This document shows positions 63,501 to 64,000 of a stretch of 64,000 nucleotides of DNA, one piece after another (the stretch's first letter is position 1; the number at the start of each line of letters is the position of its first letter). The translations under genes and the position numbers were made by a program. Source of the stretch: Phytoseiulus persimilis (lineage: Eukaryota > Arthropoda > Arachnida > Mesostigmata > Phytoseiidae); the NCBI GenBank assembly GCA_037576195.1, contig CM075103.1:17236001-17300000 (forward strand). The letters run 5' to 3'. The notes below the pieces were generated by a model. It was not told the DNA's origin, did no database searches, and saw only the letters and a program-made list of their open reading frames with translations.

Positions 63501-64000
63501 TCTATGGTAAACATTTTGAACAGTTTCTTTCCCTTGGTGCGCGCTCTGCCCGGTCTCTCCACCGACACGGCGTGGGCCGAGCGCCGAGAGATGAGAAGGC
63601 GGCGAAAGAACGTCCGACCATAAAGAATGAAGCCCTGATCGAGCGATTCGCGGGCAGGCTAACTCATAGCCTGCGGCAGGAATAGCTGGAGAGTGATCCG
63701 ACTCGACCGATCTGCGCGTTATCAGGCTCAGCTGTGACCGGGACGGGTTGAAGCAGAAAACCTGAAACGTATCCTCACTCATCTCCTTGAATAGAAGCAC
63801 GGACAACGGGTTTTGATTGCGTGTTTTCTTGATCCTGCATTTAAATTTTTTGTCGAGTTCCAATCGAGCAGATTCAGGTGCTCCTGGAGGATTCGTTTTT
63901 GTGTATGAGCCTAAGAGCACAAGAAAAGAAAGTCAAACTAGAATTCCTCTCCTCTGTCCGATCGACCAGCATTCGAGATCTTTGTCATTGTGCAGGTAGA
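60592..64000 (+). CDS. fng: Fringe, O-fucosylpeptide beta-1,3-N-acetylglucosaminyltransferase (3' end outside window)
   Basis: Fringe is a Golgi enzyme that adds GlcNAc to O-linked fucose on Notch EGF repeats and so tunes Notch-ligand choice. Four in-phase exons are seen: 60592-61020, 62493-62541, 62727-62829 and 63075-63308. The N-terminus is a type II membrane anchor (about residues 36-57, LKLAIVVLLLTLAYLVAVWV). The catalytic domain opens with DIFVSVKTTKKFHRTRLDVI and TYFFTDEDDEEF. It continues with CPSSHNRRALCCKMGAEFDF, the metal-binding DDD motif in KWWCHFDDDNYVNVPQLL, WYLGKTSIKDP, and VAFWFGTGGAGFCVSQALAL. All match the family closely. The donor after KPIAR (GCGAG|GTAAGA) shows at least one more exon. 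A TTGTGCAG at 63988-63995 may be its acceptor, but taking it directly would give an in-frame stop, so the true junction lies a few bases on. The first intron is 1.5 kb. Confidence 0.93.

Noticed and set aside
63988..64000. Next fringe exon starting directly after TTGTGCAG at the right edge
   Set aside because: Joining it to the exon ending at 63308 gives an immediate in-frame TAG, so the exact junction cannot be fixed from this window.

Overview
The window is eukaryotic nuclear DNA. Its genes are split by short GT-AG introns, mostly 50-150 nt with a few of 0.4-1.5 kb. Base composition is near balanced, and both strands carry genes. The gene set (Fringe glycosyltransferase, bestrophin, an ETS factor of the GABP-alpha/Ets97D type, a CYP3-clan P450, Greatwall kinase, and a Tc1-like transposon) fits an arthropod. 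The compact, intron-rich layout makes me think of a mite or another chelicerate, but that is inference; only a database search would settle the species.

From 0 to 22 kb the window is gene dense. UTP14 (minus, runs off the left edge) is head to head with SKA1 (plus). Then come a complete cytochrome P450 (minus), RCC1 (plus), MASTL/Greatwall (plus), GABPA (plus) and the 3' end of a minus-strand gene I cannot name. SKA1 (kinetochore-microtubule coupling), RCC1 (Ran-GTP on chromatin) and Greatwall (PP2A-B55 inhibition at mitotic entry) are three separate mitotic functions within about 14 kb.

From 22 to 40 kb the window is poor in recognisable genes and contains mobile DNA. The clearest element is a 1,577-bp Tc1-like transposon at 27468-29044. 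It lies between TA dinucleotides, has two transposase-site-like repeats near each end (IR/DR layout), and carries a DD34E transposase with one frameshift. Nearby are a 355-bp MITE-like element, a fragment resembling stomatin, a 45-bp tandem repeat that can encode 15-residue units, and weak retroelement-like remnants. An 850-bp hAT-like element lies upstream, between SKA1 and the P450.

From 40 to 46 kb there is a complete nine-exon bestrophin with a long proline-rich tail. Three G homopolymers (11, 14 and 21 G) lie in and upstream of it. From 46 to 60 kb I recognise no gene. That stretch holds an AT-rich simple repeat, a decayed pogo-like element at 54005-54509, and a 1,112-bp fold-back element at 55145-56256 whose two ~0.5-kb arms are inverted copies of each other. 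From 60.6 kb to the right edge is fringe (plus); four exons are seen and the gene continues outside the window.

Exon coordinates were placed by hand from reading frame, splice consensus and phase; expect an error of a base or two at some junctions.
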